Below the pieces are notes generated by a model. The model had not been told where the DNA came from. It ran no database searches and saw nothing but the letters and a program-made list of their open reading frames with translations. From JAITWT01 sp964439605 (GTDB lineage Bacteria; Pseudomonadota; Gammaproteobacteria; Burkholderiales; Burkholderiaceae_C), in contig CAYTPC010000045.1 in NCBI GenBank assembly GCA_964439605.1, positions 1 to 23,382 of the forward strand: a stretch of 23,382 nucleotides of DNA, read 5' to 3'. This document shows, one piece after another, positions 7,351 to 15,751 of this stretch (its first letter is position 1; every line of letters starts with the position of its first letter). The position numbers were made by a program, and so were the translations under genes.

Positions 7351-7896
7351 ATGTTTGCCAACTACCCAATCCGCTCGTTGCTGCTCGTTGCCGCGGCCGC
7401 AGCTGGCAGCCTGAGTCTGGGCGCATGCAGCAGTGTTGGCGATGCCACGCGCAGCGTGCTGCAGACCATTACGCCTTATACGGTCGAAGTGGTGCAAGGT
7501 AATTTCGTCTCCAAGCAGCAGGTCGCGGCGCTGCGCCCCGGCATGACGCGCCAGCAGGTGCGTGAAATCATGGGCACCCCGCTGCTGACGGATGTCTTTC
7601 ACTCTGATCGCTGGGATTACGCTTTCACCATTCGCCGCACCGGCGTCAAGCCGCAGCAGCGGCATCTGACGCTGTTCTTTGACGGGGAATATCTCCAGCG
7701 TTTCGAGGGTGACGAGATGCCCAGCGAGGAGGAATTCGTCGCCGCTCTCGACACCCGCCGCAAAACCGGCAAGGTACCCCGGCTCGACGCGACCGATACA
7801 GAGCTCAAAAAACATAAGCTGGACAAAAAAGAGGATGCCCAGGCAGAGCCGGTGCAGCCATCTTTGCCGGCGAGTTATCCGCCACTGGAACGATGA
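7351..7896 (+). CDS. bamE: Outer membrane protein assembly factor BamE (OmlA/SmpA lipoprotein)
   Basis: BamE is a lipoprotein of the BAM complex that inserts beta-barrel proteins into the outer membrane. The 181-residue precursor has a hydrophobic signal peptide (MFANYPIRSLLLVAAAAAGS) ending in a lipobox, SLGAC, with Cys26 as the predicted lipidated residue. The core fold shows VVQGNFVSKQQVAALRPGMT, VREIMGTPLLTDVFHSDRWD and YAFTIRRTGVKPQQRHLTLFF, the classic BamE pattern. It is longer than E. coli BamE (about 113) because of a Lys- and Pro-rich tail after about residue 125. ATG 7321 would add ten residues (MRRSYRYPLV) and cannot be excluded. The stop overlaps the dapB start by four bases (ATGA), implying coupled translation. 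Confidence 0.93.
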   Translation: MFANYPIRSLLLVAAAAAGSLSLGACSSVGDATRSVLQTITPYTVEVVQGNFVSKQQVAALRPGMTRQQVREIMGTPLLTDVFHSDRWDYAFTIRRTGVKPQQRHLTLFFDGEYLQRFEGDEMPSEEEFVAALDTRRKTGKVPRLDATDTELKKHKLDKKEDAQAEPVQPSLPASYPPLER

Positions 7897-8705
7897 CTAC
7901 CGCAATACACCACGTCGCCGTCGCGGGCGCCTGCGGCCGCATGGGCCGCATGCTGATCGAGGCGCTGCAAGCCGCCAGTGATTGCCGGCTGGCGGGCGCC
8001 TTCGATGTGCCCAGCGCGCAGGGCATCGGCACTGATGCCGCCGCTTTCCTGGGGCAATCGAGCGGTGTCGCCATCAATGCCGACCCGCGCGCAGGCATCG
8101 CGAATGCGCGGGTGCTGATCGATTTCACCCGTCCCGAAGGCACGCTCGCGCATCTGTCCATCTGTCGCGAACTGGGCGTGCAGGCGGTGATCGGCACGAC
8201 AGGATTCAGCGACGCGCAAAAGGCCGAGATCGCGCGCATCGCGCAGGATGTGGCGATCGTCATGGCGCCCAACATGAGCGTGGGCGTCAACGTCACTTTG
8301 AAGTTGCTCGAAATGGCGGCCAAGGCGCTGGCTACCGACTATGACATCGAGATCATCGAGGCACACCATCGCCACAAGGTCGATGCGCCCTCGGGTACCG
8401 CCCTCAAGATGGGCGAGGTGATCGCGCAGGCACTGGGCCGCGATCTGAAGGATTGCGCGGTCTATGCGCGCGAAGGCATAACCGGCGAACGCGACTCCTC
8501 GACGATCGGCTTTTCCACGATACGCGGCGGCGACATCGTTGGCGATCACACGGTATTGTTCGCAGGTATCGGCGAACGCATCGAGATCACGCACAAGTCT
8601 TCCACCCGTGCGCACTTTGCGCAGGGCAGCCTGCGCGCGGTGCGCTTCCTCGCGGACAAACGCGCTGGACTATTCGACATGTTCGACGTGCTCGGTCTGC
8701 GCTGA
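7893..8705 (+). CDS. dapB: 4-hydroxy-tetrahydrodipicolinate reductase
   Basis: DapB reduces the DapA product to tetrahydrodipicolinate with NAD(P)H, in the pathway to meso-diaminopimelate and lysine. The 270-residue protein has the N-terminal dinucleotide motif GACGRMGR (12-19), then IDFTRPEGTLAHL, IGTTGFS, APNMSVGVN and the substrate-binding and catalytic EAHHRHKVDAPSGTA. In the last, His158 and Lys162 correspond to the general acid region of the E. coli enzyme. The C-terminal FDMFDVLGLR is typical. Length matches the family (about 270). ATGA overlap with bamE suggests one transcript. The next gene starts 15 bases on. Confidence 0.97.
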   Translation: MTTAIHHVAVAGACGRMGRMLIEALQAASDCRLAGAFDVPSAQGIGTDAAAFLGQSSGVAINADPRAGIANARVLIDFTRPEGTLAHLSICRELGVQAVIGTTGFSDAQKAEIARIAQDVAIVMAPNMSVGVNVTLKLLEMAAKALATDYDIEIIEAHHRHKVDAPSGTALKMGEVIAQALGRDLKDCAVYAREGITGERDSSTIGFSTIRGGDIVGDHTVLFAGIGERIEITHKSSTRAHFAQGSLRAVRFLADKRAGLFDMFDVLGLR

Positions 8706-8720
8706 TCGAGCCGTGCATCA

Positions 8721-9380
8721 ATGGGTGCGCTGGAACTATTCACCCGGGGCGACGGTGTCAACCGCATGGCGGCGCTGCTGCTGCTCGTGATGTCGGTGTC
8801 GAGCTGGGTTTCCATTTTCTGGAAAGCCTGGCTGCTGCGCGGCGGCACACAGGCGGTGCTGCGCGCAATTGCCGCCTTCTGGCAGGCGCCATCGCTGGAG
8901 CAGGCGCTGCCGGCAGTCGCGCACTTCGATCGTGCCCGGTTCGTACTGCCGCAGGCCGCCGCGGCACACACGGCCTCATCGGCGCAGGCCGTTGCCGGGC
9001 TCGATGCCGGTAGCGAGCCGGGACTGCTCCTGACGCGCGCGCTGCGCGATGCGCTGCATGGGGCGGTGCGCAGGCTCCAGTCCGGCCAGATCCTGCTTGC
9101 CACCGTGGGCGCCACGGCGCCTTTTGTCGGGCTGCTGGGCACGGTCTGGGGTATTCATGAGGCGCTCCTGACGATTGCGGCACAGACCGGGGGCTTCACG
9201 ATCGACAAGGTCGCCGGTCCGGTGGGCGAGGCGCTAATCATGACCGTCTTCGGCCTCGCGGTCGCGATCCCGGCGGTACTGGCCTATAACGTTTTCAGCC
9301 GCATGGTTTCGCGCATCGAGGCCGAGCTCGAAGGCTTCGCGCACGACCTGCTCTCGCGCTTCGCGCCGGGCGCTTCCTGA
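8721..9380 (+). CDS. exbB: MotA/TolQ/ExbB family proton channel protein
   Basis: ExbB-type proteins form the inner-membrane pentamer that works with ExbD to harvest proton-motive force for TonB- or Tol-like systems. The 219-residue product has a first membrane helix near residues 17-35 (AALLLLVMSVSSWVSIFWKA), a cytoplasmic loop, and the family core RLQSGQILLATVGATAPFVG with LLGTVWGI. The last helix is EALIMTVFGLAVAIPAVLAY. An exbD partner follows after 12 bases, so the pair is secure. No tonB is adjacent, so ExbB versus TolQ-like use cannot be settled; no tolR/tolA neighbours favour ExbB. The pair sits between dapB and leuS. Confidence 0.88.
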   Translation: MGALELFTRGDGVNRMAALLLLVMSVSSWVSIFWKAWLLRGGTQAVLRAIAAFWQAPSLEQALPAVAHFDRARFVLPQAAAAHTASSAQAVAGLDAGSEPGLLLTRALRDALHGAVRRLQSGQILLATVGATAPFVGLLGTVWGIHEALLTIAAQTGGFTIDKVAGPVGEALIMTVFGLAVAIPAVLAYNVFSRMVSRIEAELEGFAHDLLSRFAPGAS

Positions 9381-9392
9381 GGGGCCTGCGCA

Positions 9393-9854
9393 ATGGCTTT
9401 TTGCCGCAGCAATCTCGGCCACAGCGCCTCGACCGGCGCGCGGATGCTGGGCGGCAACGGGCAGCGGCCGCTGTCGGACATCAACGTGACGCCGCTGGTG
9501 GACGTGATGCTGGTGCTTTTGGTGATCTTCATCATCACGGCGCCGCTGATGGCCAGTTCGATCCGCCTGGATCTGCCGCAAACCAATGCGGCACGGCCTA
9601 ACGAGGAACCCAGATTCATCAGCCTGGCGGTCGATTCTCAAGACCAGGTGTTTTTAGACGGCCAACCGGTCGCGCCGGCGCAACTGCAGGCCGGACTCGA
9701 GCGCGCCGCGGCAGCGGGCCCTGACACCGAGGTGCAGTTGCGCGCCGACCGCACGGTGCCTTATGGCCGCGTCGTCGAACTGATGGGCGTGGTCAACAAA
9801 GCTGGACTTGCGCGTATTGCCTTCGTGGCCGAAGTACCGGCCGCCGCGCATTGA
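9393..9854 (+). CDS. exbD: Biopolymer transport protein ExbD/TolR
   Basis: ExbD carries the proton-responsive aspartate of the ExbB/ExbD motor. The 153-residue protein has a short cytoplasmic N-terminus and one membrane helix in the motif LSDINVTPLVDVMLVLLVIF, where Asp37 is the expected protonatable residue. A periplasmic domain follows, ending in LRADRTVPYGRVVELMGVVN, typical of ExbD/TolR. Start ATG 9393 has GAGGGG (9379-9384) eight bases upstream, which overlaps the exbB stop. An internal ATG at 9444 is less well supported. It is probably translated with exbB in fixed ratio. A probable terminator follows. Confidence 0.93.
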   Translation: MAFCRSNLGHSASTGARMLGGNGQRPLSDINVTPLVDVMLVLLVIFIITAPLMASSIRLDLPQTNAARPNEEPRFISLAVDSQDQVFLDGQPVAPAQLQAGLERAAAAGPDTEVQLRADRTVPYGRVVELMGVVNKAGLARIAFVAEVPAAAH

Positions 9855-9858
9855 CCCT

Positions 9859-9885
9859 GGAAACGGCAGTTGACCGGCCGTTTTC
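9859..9885 (+). terminator. Probable intrinsic terminator after exbD
   Basis: AAACGGC (9861-9867) pairs with GCCGTTT (9877-9883) around a 9-base loop. The stem can extend by a G-T and a G-C pair, and its distal arm runs into TTTTC. It begins a few bases after the exbD stop and would separate bamE-dapB-exbBD from leuS. Confidence 0.45.
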
Positions 9886-9999
9886 AGCGGCACATCAAAA
9901 AGACGGCGCCGCGCCCTGGCCGCCGATGAGGCGAAGCACGCAAGCCGCGATAATTCGCCTTTGCCGGACGCCTTCGCGCCGGGCAAGGTTATTTTTTGC

Positions 10000-12660
10000 A
10001 TGAACCCCAGCTACAAACCCGCCGAGGTCGAATCCGCCGTGCAGTCCCAATGGGCTGCCGGCGATGTCTACCGCGTAACCGAAGACGCGCGCAAGAAGAA
10101 GTTCTACGCCTGCTCGATGCTGCCCTACCCCAGCGGCAAGCTGCACATGGGCCATGTGCGCAATTACACGATCAATGACATGCTCGCGCGCCACCTGCGC
10201 ATGAGCGGGTTCAACGTGCTCATGCCGATGGGCTGGGATGCCTTTGGCCTTCCGGCCGAAAACGCCGCGATCAAAAACGGCGTGCCGCCGGCGCAGTGGA
10301 CCTACGAAAACATCGCCTACATGAAAACCCAGATGCAGGCGATGGGACTGGCGATCGACTGGAGCCGCGAGGTGGCAACCTGCGATCCCGCGTATTACCG
10401 CTGGAACCAGTGGCTGTTTCTGAAAATGCTCGAAAAGGGCATCGCCTACCGCAAGACGCAGGTCGTGAACTGGGATCCGGTCGATCAAACGGTGCTCGCC
10501 AACGAGCAGGTGATCGATGGCAGGGGCTGGCGCACCGGCGCGGTCGTCGAGAAGCGCGAAATTCCCGGCTACTACCTCAAGATTACCGGCTACGCGGCCG
10601 AACTGCTGGACCACGTACAGCATCACCTGCCGGGCTGGCCCGAACGCGTGCGGCTGATGCAGGAGAACTGGATCGGCAAGAGCGAGGGGGGGCGTTTTGC
10701 CTTTACGCACGACATCCGCGATGAACACGGCCAGCTCATACAGGACGGGCGCATGTACGTGTTCACCACGCGCGCCGACACGATCATGGGCGTCACTTTC
10801 TGTGCGGTGGCGCCCGAGCATCCGCTGGCGCTGCACGCGGCGCGCACCCATCCGCAGGTGGCTGATTTCATCGCCCAGTGCCGCAGCGGCGGCACGACCG
10901 AGGCCGAACTGGCCACGCAGGAGAAAAACGGCATCTTCACCGGCCTGTACGTGCATCATCCGGTCACCGGCGGGAAAGTCCCGGTCTGGGTCGGCAACTA
11001 CGTGCTGATCGGCTACGGCGACGGCGCCGTGATGGGCGTTCCCGCGCACGACGAGCGTGATTTCGCCTTCGCCAACAAGTACGGCATCGAGATCATCCAG
11101 GTCGTGCTGGTCGAGGGCGAACCGCACTTCGACTACCACCGTTGGCAAGACTGGTATGCCGACAAGGAACGCGGCGTCACCATCAACTCCGACAACTTCA
11201 GCGGCATGGGCCATGCCGACGCGGTGAAGGCCGTTGCGCACGTGCTCAGGGCAAAAGGGCTGGGCGAGATGCAAACCACCTGGCGCCTGCGCGACTGGGG
11301 CATCAGCCGTCAGCGTTACTGGGGCACGCCGATCCCGATCATCCACTGCGAGACCTGCGGCCCGGTGCCGGTACCCGAAAAGGATCTGCCGGTGGTGCTG
11401 CCGCCGGACCTGGTGCCAGATGGCGGCGGCAATCCGCTCAACAAATGTGAAGCCTTCCTGAAGGTGGACTGCCCATGCTGCGGCCGCGGCGCGCGCCGCG
11501 AGACCGACACGATGGACACTTTCGTCGACAGCTCGTGGTACTTCATGCGCTACTGTGACCCGGCGAACGAACAGGCGATGGTCGGCGAAGGCGCGCGCTA
11601 CTGGATGCCGATGGACCAGTACATCGGCGGCATCGAGCATGCCATCCTGCATTTGCTGTACGCGCGCTTCTGGACCAAGGTCATGCGCGACCTGGGCCTG
11701 GTGAAAATCGACGAGCCCTTCACCCGCCTGCTCACGCAGGGCATGGTGCTCAACCACATCTACTCGCGCAAGGGCGAAAAAGGCGGCATCGAGTACTTCT
11801 GGCCGCACGAGGTCGAGGACGTGCACGACGAGGCCGGCAAGATCGTCGGCGCCAGGCTCAAGCAGGCCAAGGGCACCTTGCCCGCCGGTACGCCCATCAC
11901 CTACGAAGGCGTGGGCACGATGAGCAAGAGCAAGAACAACGGCGTCGATCCGCAGGAGCTGATAGAAAAGTACGGCGCCGATACCGCGCGCCTGTACACG
12001 ATGTTCACTGCGCCGCCCGAGGCCACGCTCGAATGGAACGATGCCGCCGTGGAAGGATCGTTCCGCTTCCTGCGCCGTGTTTGGAGTTTCGGCGCCGCGC
12101 AAGCGGACAAGCCGGCCGCCGCAGGCGAAAACGTGGTGTTCGGCAGGGCCGCCAAGACGCTGCGCCACGAAGTGCACACGGTGCTCAAGCAGGTCGACTA
12201 CGACTACCAGCGCATGCAGTACAACACCGTGGTTTCGGGCGCGATGAAGATGCTCAATGCACTCGAAGGCTTCCGTGGCGCATCCGAAGGCGCCGATGCG
12301 CCCGGGGATGCGTTCGCGCTGCGCGAGGGCCTGGGCATCCTGCTGCGCTGCCTCTATCCGGTTACGCCGCACATCGCCTGTTATCTCTGGCAGCAACTCG
12401 GTTATGAATCGCAGTTCGGCACGCTGCTCGATGCGCCCTGGCCCACGGTCGATTCAGCGGCGCTCGAGCAGGACGAGATCGAGCTGATGCTGCAGGTCAA
12501 CGGCAAGCTGCGCGGGGCGCTGCGCGTGCCTGCAGGGATTTCGAAGGAAGAGATCGAAAAGATGGCCTTGGCCAGTGAAGCCTTCTCCAGATTTGCCGGC
12601 ACGGCGCCCGTCAAGCGGGTCATCGTCGTGCCGGGGCGTCTGGTCAACGTGGTGATGTGA
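10000..12660 (+). CDS. leuS: Leucyl-tRNA synthetase
   Basis: Class Ia aminoacyl-tRNA synthetase charging tRNA-Leu. The 886-residue product matches bacterial LeuRS (E. coli 860). Landmarks are the HIGH-type motif HMGH (49-52) after LPYPSGKL and the CP1 editing domain with TTRADTIMGVTF (from 256) and VPAHDERDF (from 347). Next come WGISRQRYWGTPIPIIHCE with a nearby zinc-like CETC, and the KMSKS-type loop GTMSKSKNN, where TMSKS is 640-644. The C-terminal domain contains LMLQVNGKLRGALRVP. A TTG at 9961 is in frame, but ATG 10000 gives the conserved MNPSYKPAEVESAVQSQW start. lptE begins one base after the stop, so leuS-lptE are likely co-translated. Confidence 0.98.
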   Translation: MNPSYKPAEVESAVQSQWAAGDVYRVTEDARKKKFYACSMLPYPSGKLHMGHVRNYTINDMLARHLRMSGFNVLMPMGWDAFGLPAENAAIKNGVPPAQWTYENIAYMKTQMQAMGLAIDWSREVATCDPAYYRWNQWLFLKMLEKGIAYRKTQVVNWDPVDQTVLANEQVIDGRGWRTGAVVEKREIPGYYLKITGYAAELLDHVQHHLPGWPERVRLMQENWIGKSEGGRFAFTHDIRDEHGQLIQDGRMYVFTTRADTIMGVTFCAVAPEHPLALHAARTHPQVADFIAQCRSGGTTEAELATQEKNGIFTGLYVHHPVTGGKVPVWVGNYVLIGYGDGAVMGVPAHDERDFAFANKYGIEIIQVVLVEGEPHFDYHRWQDWYADKERGVTINSDNFSGMGHADAVKAVAHVLRAKGLGEMQTTWRLRDWGISRQRYWGTPIPIIHCETCGPVPVPEKDLPVVLPPDLVPDGGGNPLNKCEAFLKVDCPCCGRGARRETDTMDTFVDSSWYFMRYCDPANEQAMVGEGARYWMPMDQYIGGIEHAILHLLYARFWTKVMRDLGLVKIDEPFTRLLTQGMVLNHIYSRKGEKGGIEYFWPHEVEDVHDEAGKIVGARLKQAKGTLPAGTPITYEGVGTMSKSKNNGVDPQELIEKYGADTARLYTMFTAPPEATLEWNDAAVEGSFRFLRRVWSFGAAQADKPAAAGENVVFGRAAKTLRHEVHTVLKQVDYDYQRMQYNTVVSGAMKMLNALEGFRGASEGADAPGDAFALREGLGILLRCLYPVTPHIACYLWQQLGYESQFGTLLDAPWPTVDSAALEQDEIELMLQVNGKLRGALRVPAGISKEEIEKMALASEAFSRFAGTAPVKRVIVVPGRLVNVVM

Positions 12661-12661
12661 A

Positions 12662-13225
12662 ATGAAGCAATCCCTGGTCGATTTGCAGCCGGCTGCCTCC
12701 AAGTCCGACAGGCTCCTAGCGCGGCGCACTTTGGTGTGCGGCGGTGCAGCCGGTCTGTTGGCGGCCAGTCTCGCGGGCTGCGGCTTCGAGTTGCGCAAGG
12801 CGCCTGAATTCGCGTTCCGCAGCATCACGGTGCCGGGTGAATCGGCCTATCTGGCTCAACTGCGCCGTACCTTGCGCTCCGCCGGCATGGCCCATGTGAT
12901 CACGCCGGCGCAATTGCAGGCTGGAGAGCAGGGTGAAGTTGTCTTCGACGTGCTCAACGAGACGCGCGATCAGATCATCCTCTCGGCCAATTCGATGGGG
13001 CAGGTGCGCGAGCTGCGGCTGCGGCTGCGCATCAGCTTCAGGCTGCGCACGCCGCAGGGCAAGGAAGTGATCCCGGCGACCGAGATCATGCAGACACGCG
13101 ACATCACCTACAACGAAACCGCGGCGCTCGCCAAGGAGAGCGAACAGCAGTTGTTGTACCGCGACATGATCAACGACATCGTGCAACAGACTTTGCGCCA
13201 GCTTGCGGCCGTCAAGACGCTATGA
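12662..13225 (+). CDS. lptE: LPS-assembly lipoprotein LptE
   Basis: LptE is the outer-membrane lipoprotein that plugs and assembles the LptD barrel for lipopolysaccharide export. The 187-residue precursor has an unusually long, hydrophilic start. A basic stretch (LLARRTLVCGG) and a hydrophobic core lead to the lipobox LAGC with Cys40. GCGFELRKAPEFAFRSITV follows, as in the family, with the later basic strand RELRLRLRISFRLRT. Sequence identity within this family is low, but the position between leuS and holA is conserved in proteobacteria and supports the call. A shorter N-terminus cannot be excluded, but ATG 12662, one base after leuS, fits tight coupling. Confidence 0.9.
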   Translation: MKQSLVDLQPAASKSDRLLARRTLVCGGAAGLLAASLAGCGFELRKAPEFAFRSITVPGESAYLAQLRRTLRSAGMAHVITPAQLQAGEQGEVVFDVLNETRDQIILSANSMGQVRELRLRLRISFRLRTPQGKEVIPATEIMQTRDITYNETAALAKESEQQLLYRDMINDIVQQTLRQLAAVKTL

Positions 13226-13287
13226 GCAGTCGCCGATCGGGCCTGCAGTCAAGCTTTTGATTAAACCTAGAAACGGAGTACCAGGCG

Positions 13288-14340
13288 ATGCACGTCGCGC
13301 CCGCCCAGCTGCCGGGGCACTTGGTCAAAGGCCTGCGCCCGCTTTACACGCTGCATGGCGACGAAGCGCTGCTGGTGCAGGAAGCAGCCGACGCGATCCG
13401 CGCCGCTGCGCGCGCCCAGGGTTACACCGAGCGCAGCGTTCACGTGGTGGCGGGCGCGCATTTTGATTGGAGCGCGGTGCTCGCCGCGGGCAACTCGCTG
13501 AGCCTGTTTGCCGAACGGCAGATCGTTGAGATCCGCATCCCCTCGGGCAAGCCCGGTAAAGACGGCAGCCTGGCATTGCAGCAGGTCGCCGAAGGCGCGC
13601 AGAAAAGCGAAGCCACCCTCACCCTCGTGCTGCTGCCGCGCCTGGACAAAACCACGCGCAGCGGCGCCTGGTTTACCGCGCTTGAACGCCACGGCGTCTG
13701 CGTGCAGATCGATACGATCGAGCGCGCGGCGCTGCCGCAATGGATTGCGCAACGCCTCAAGGAGCAGGGCCAGCGCGTCGGCGAGGGCGAGGCGGGACAG
13801 CGCACGCTGCAGTTCTTCGCCGACCGCGTCGAGGGCAATTTGCTTGCGGCGCACCAGGAAATCCAGAAACTCGCGCTGCTCCATCCGCCCGGCGAACTGT
13901 CGTGGGAACAGGTCGAGGCGGCAGTCAACAACGTCGCGCGGTACGACGTATTCAAGCTTTCCGAGGCCGTTCTCTCAGGGCAGCCGCAGCGGGTCGCGCG
14001 CATGCTCGAAGGGCTGCAGGCCGAGGGCGAGGCGCCGGTACTCGTGCACTATGCGCTGGCCGAAGACATTCGTGCGCTGCATCGCATCAGAGGCGCCGTC
14101 GACGCCGGCCGGCCGATACCGATGGCGCTGCGCGAGAACCGGGTCTGGGGCCCGCGCGAACGCGCCTTCGAACGCGTGCTGCCTCGCTTGAAGCGGCCGG
14201 CGCTGGCCGGTTTGCTGCGCGATGCGCATGTGGTGGACGGCATCGTCAAGGGATTGCGCCGCGATGACTGGCCCACCGATCCCTGGCTTGCGCTCGGCCG
14301 CCTGGCGCAGGCGCTGTGTCTGCGCTGCCGGACGGCCTGA
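13288..14340 (+). CDS. holA: DNA polymerase III subunit delta
   Basis: The delta subunit opens the beta sliding clamp within the clamp-loader complex. The 350-residue product shows the family's loose pattern. LYTLHGDEALLVQEAADAIR starts the protein. FAERQIVEIRIPSGKPGKDG is the beta-interacting region. LVLLPRLDKTTRSGAWFTAL, then EGNLLAAHQEIQKLALL in domain II, precede the C-terminal helical collar with VARYDVFKLSEAVL. Delta lacks a functional P-loop, and none is seen. It follows lptE after 62 bases, the normal leuS-lptE-holA order. GGAG lies about ten bases before the ATG. Confidence 0.94.
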   Translation: MHVAPAQLPGHLVKGLRPLYTLHGDEALLVQEAADAIRAAARAQGYTERSVHVVAGAHFDWSAVLAAGNSLSLFAERQIVEIRIPSGKPGKDGSLALQQVAEGAQKSEATLTLVLLPRLDKTTRSGAWFTALERHGVCVQIDTIERAALPQWIAQRLKEQGQRVGEGEAGQRTLQFFADRVEGNLLAAHQEIQKLALLHPPGELSWEQVEAAVNNVARYDVFKLSEAVLSGQPQRVARMLEGLQAEGEAPVLVHYALAEDIRALHRIRGAVDAGRPIPMALRENRVWGPRERAFERVLPRLKRPALAGLLRDAHVVDGIVKGLRRDDWPTDPWLALGRLAQALCLRCRTA

Positions 14341-14393
14341 TTCTCCTCAGGGGCCAGTTGCACCCGGACCGGCAGGTCTCAAACTGGGCTGAT

Positions 14394-14422
14394 CCTGGTA
14401 TGGCCAGGGATTACCCATGGCC
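14394..14422 (+). promoter_or_regulatory. Overlapping alternative hairpins before proA
   Basis: CCTGG-TATGG-CCAGG (14394-14408) overlaps GGCCAGGG-ATTA-CCCATGGCC (14402-14422, one bulged base). Both cannot form together. They end 19 bases before the proA ATG. No T-run follows, so they are not a simple terminator. Translational control or transcription attenuation is possible but unproven. Confidence 0.3.
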
Positions 14423-14441
14423 GAATGCGAAAATACGGGCC

Positions 14442-15728
14442 ATGAACACTCTCCACGTGGACGAATACATGCGAACGCTGGGCCTGCAGGCCAAAGCCGC
14501 ATCGGCGCGGATGGCGCGCTCTGACGCCATGACCCGCAACACCGCCTTGCGCGCGCTCGCGCGGCGTCTGCGTGCGGCCGGCCCGCAGCTTGCGGCGGCC
14601 AATGCGAAGGATGTGGCGCTCGCCATCGAGGCGGGCCTGGCGCAGCCAATGGTCGACCGGCTCAAGCTCACGCCCAAAGTGATCGAAACCGTGGCCGAAG
14701 GCTGCGAACAGCTCGCGGCGATGCCCGACGTGATCGGTGAAATCGTCGGGCTGCGTCAGCAGCCCAGCGGCATCCGCGTGGGCCAGATGCGCGTGCCGAT
14801 CGGCGTATTCGGCATGATCTACGAGAGCCGCCCCAACGTGACGATCGAGGCCGCGAGCCTGGCGATCAAAAGCGGCAACGCGGCGATTTTGCGCGGCGGC
14901 TCGGAAGCGATCGAATCGAACAAGGCGCTCGCGCAACTGGTGACAGAATCACTCGCCGAAGCAAGCTTGCCACCCGAAGCGGTGCAGCTCGTACAAGTCA
15001 CCGACCGTGCGGCGGTGGGCCACCTGATCGCGATGCCGGAGTTCGTCGACATGGTCATTCCGCGCGGTGGCAAGAGCCTGATCGAGCGCATCAGCCGCGA
15101 GGCGCGGGTGCCGGTCATCAAGCACCTGGACGGCAACTGCCATGTTTACGTCGATGACACCGCCGAGCTCGCGATGGCGGTCAAAGTCGTCGATAACGCC
15201 AAAACGCAAAAATACAGCCCCTGCAACGCAGCCGAGGGCTTGCTGGTGGCGCGGGCCGTCGCACCGGCCTTTTTACCGATGATCGGCGAAATTTTCGCGG
15301 CCAAGGGCGTCGAGATGCGCTGTGACCGCGAAGCCGCAACGATCCTGCGCACGCAGGCGATCGCGGGCGCAAAAGTGGCCGATGCGGTCGAATCGGACTG
15401 GTTCGAGGAATACCTCGCACCCATCATCAGCATTAAAGTGGTTTCGGGTGTGGACGAAGCGATTGCCCACATCAACCACTATTCGAGCCACCACACCGAC
15501 TCGATCGTCACACGCGATCATGTCCATGCGCAGCGCTTTCTGCGCGAAGTCGATTCGGCCAGCGTCATGGTCAATGCGAGCACGCGCTTTGCCGATGGCT
15601 TTGAATACGGGCTGGGCGCCGAAATCGGCATCAGTACCGATAAATTCCATGCCCGCGGCCCGGTGGGCATCGAGGGATTGACTTCGCTCAAGTACGTGGT
15701 GCTGGGCCAAGGCGAAGTCCGCGGCTGA
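14442..15728 (+). CDS. proA: Gamma-glutamyl phosphate reductase
   Basis: ProA reduces gamma-glutamyl phosphate to glutamate-5-semialdehyde with NADPH, the second step of proline synthesis. The 428-residue product is close to the E. coli enzyme (417). It shows the aldehyde-dehydrogenase-like core: IGVFGMIYESRPNVTIEAAS, LAIKSGNAAILRGGSEA, the active-site region NAKTQKYSPCNAAE with Cys261 as the likely nucleophile, and the closing AEIGISTDKFHARGPVGIEG. The frame is open back to 14316, inside holA, but ATG 14442 gives the family start. proB, usually its partner, is not adjacent, which is common in betaproteobacteria. Confidence 0.96.
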   Translation: MNTLHVDEYMRTLGLQAKAASARMARSDAMTRNTALRALARRLRAAGPQLAAANAKDVALAIEAGLAQPMVDRLKLTPKVIETVAEGCEQLAAMPDVIGEIVGLRQQPSGIRVGQMRVPIGVFGMIYESRPNVTIEAASLAIKSGNAAILRGGSEAIESNKALAQLVTESLAEASLPPEAVQLVQVTDRAAVGHLIAMPEFVDMVIPRGGKSLIERISREARVPVIKHLDGNCHVYVDDTAELAMAVKVVDNAKTQKYSPCNAAEGLLVARAVAPAFLPMIGEIFAAKGVEMRCDREAATILRTQAIAGAKVADAVESDWFEEYLAPIISIKVVSGVDEAIAHINHYSSHHTDSIVTRDHVHAQRFLREVDSASVMVNASTRFADGFEYGLGAEIGISTDKFHARGPVGIEGLTSLKYVVLGQGEVRG

Positions 15729-15751
15729 AGCGGCAAGTACGAGGCACTCGC

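Noticed and set aside
9895..12396. An 833-codon open frame antisense to leuS
   Set aside because: Long antisense frames are expected opposite high-GC genes. The translation has no recognisable domain, while the plus strand encodes full LeuRS.
10000..12660. TMSKS instead of KMSKS in LeuRS as a possible defect
   Set aside because: The essential second lysine and the SKS core are present, and I recall the GTMSKS form in betaproteobacterial LeuRS, so it is most likely normal variation.
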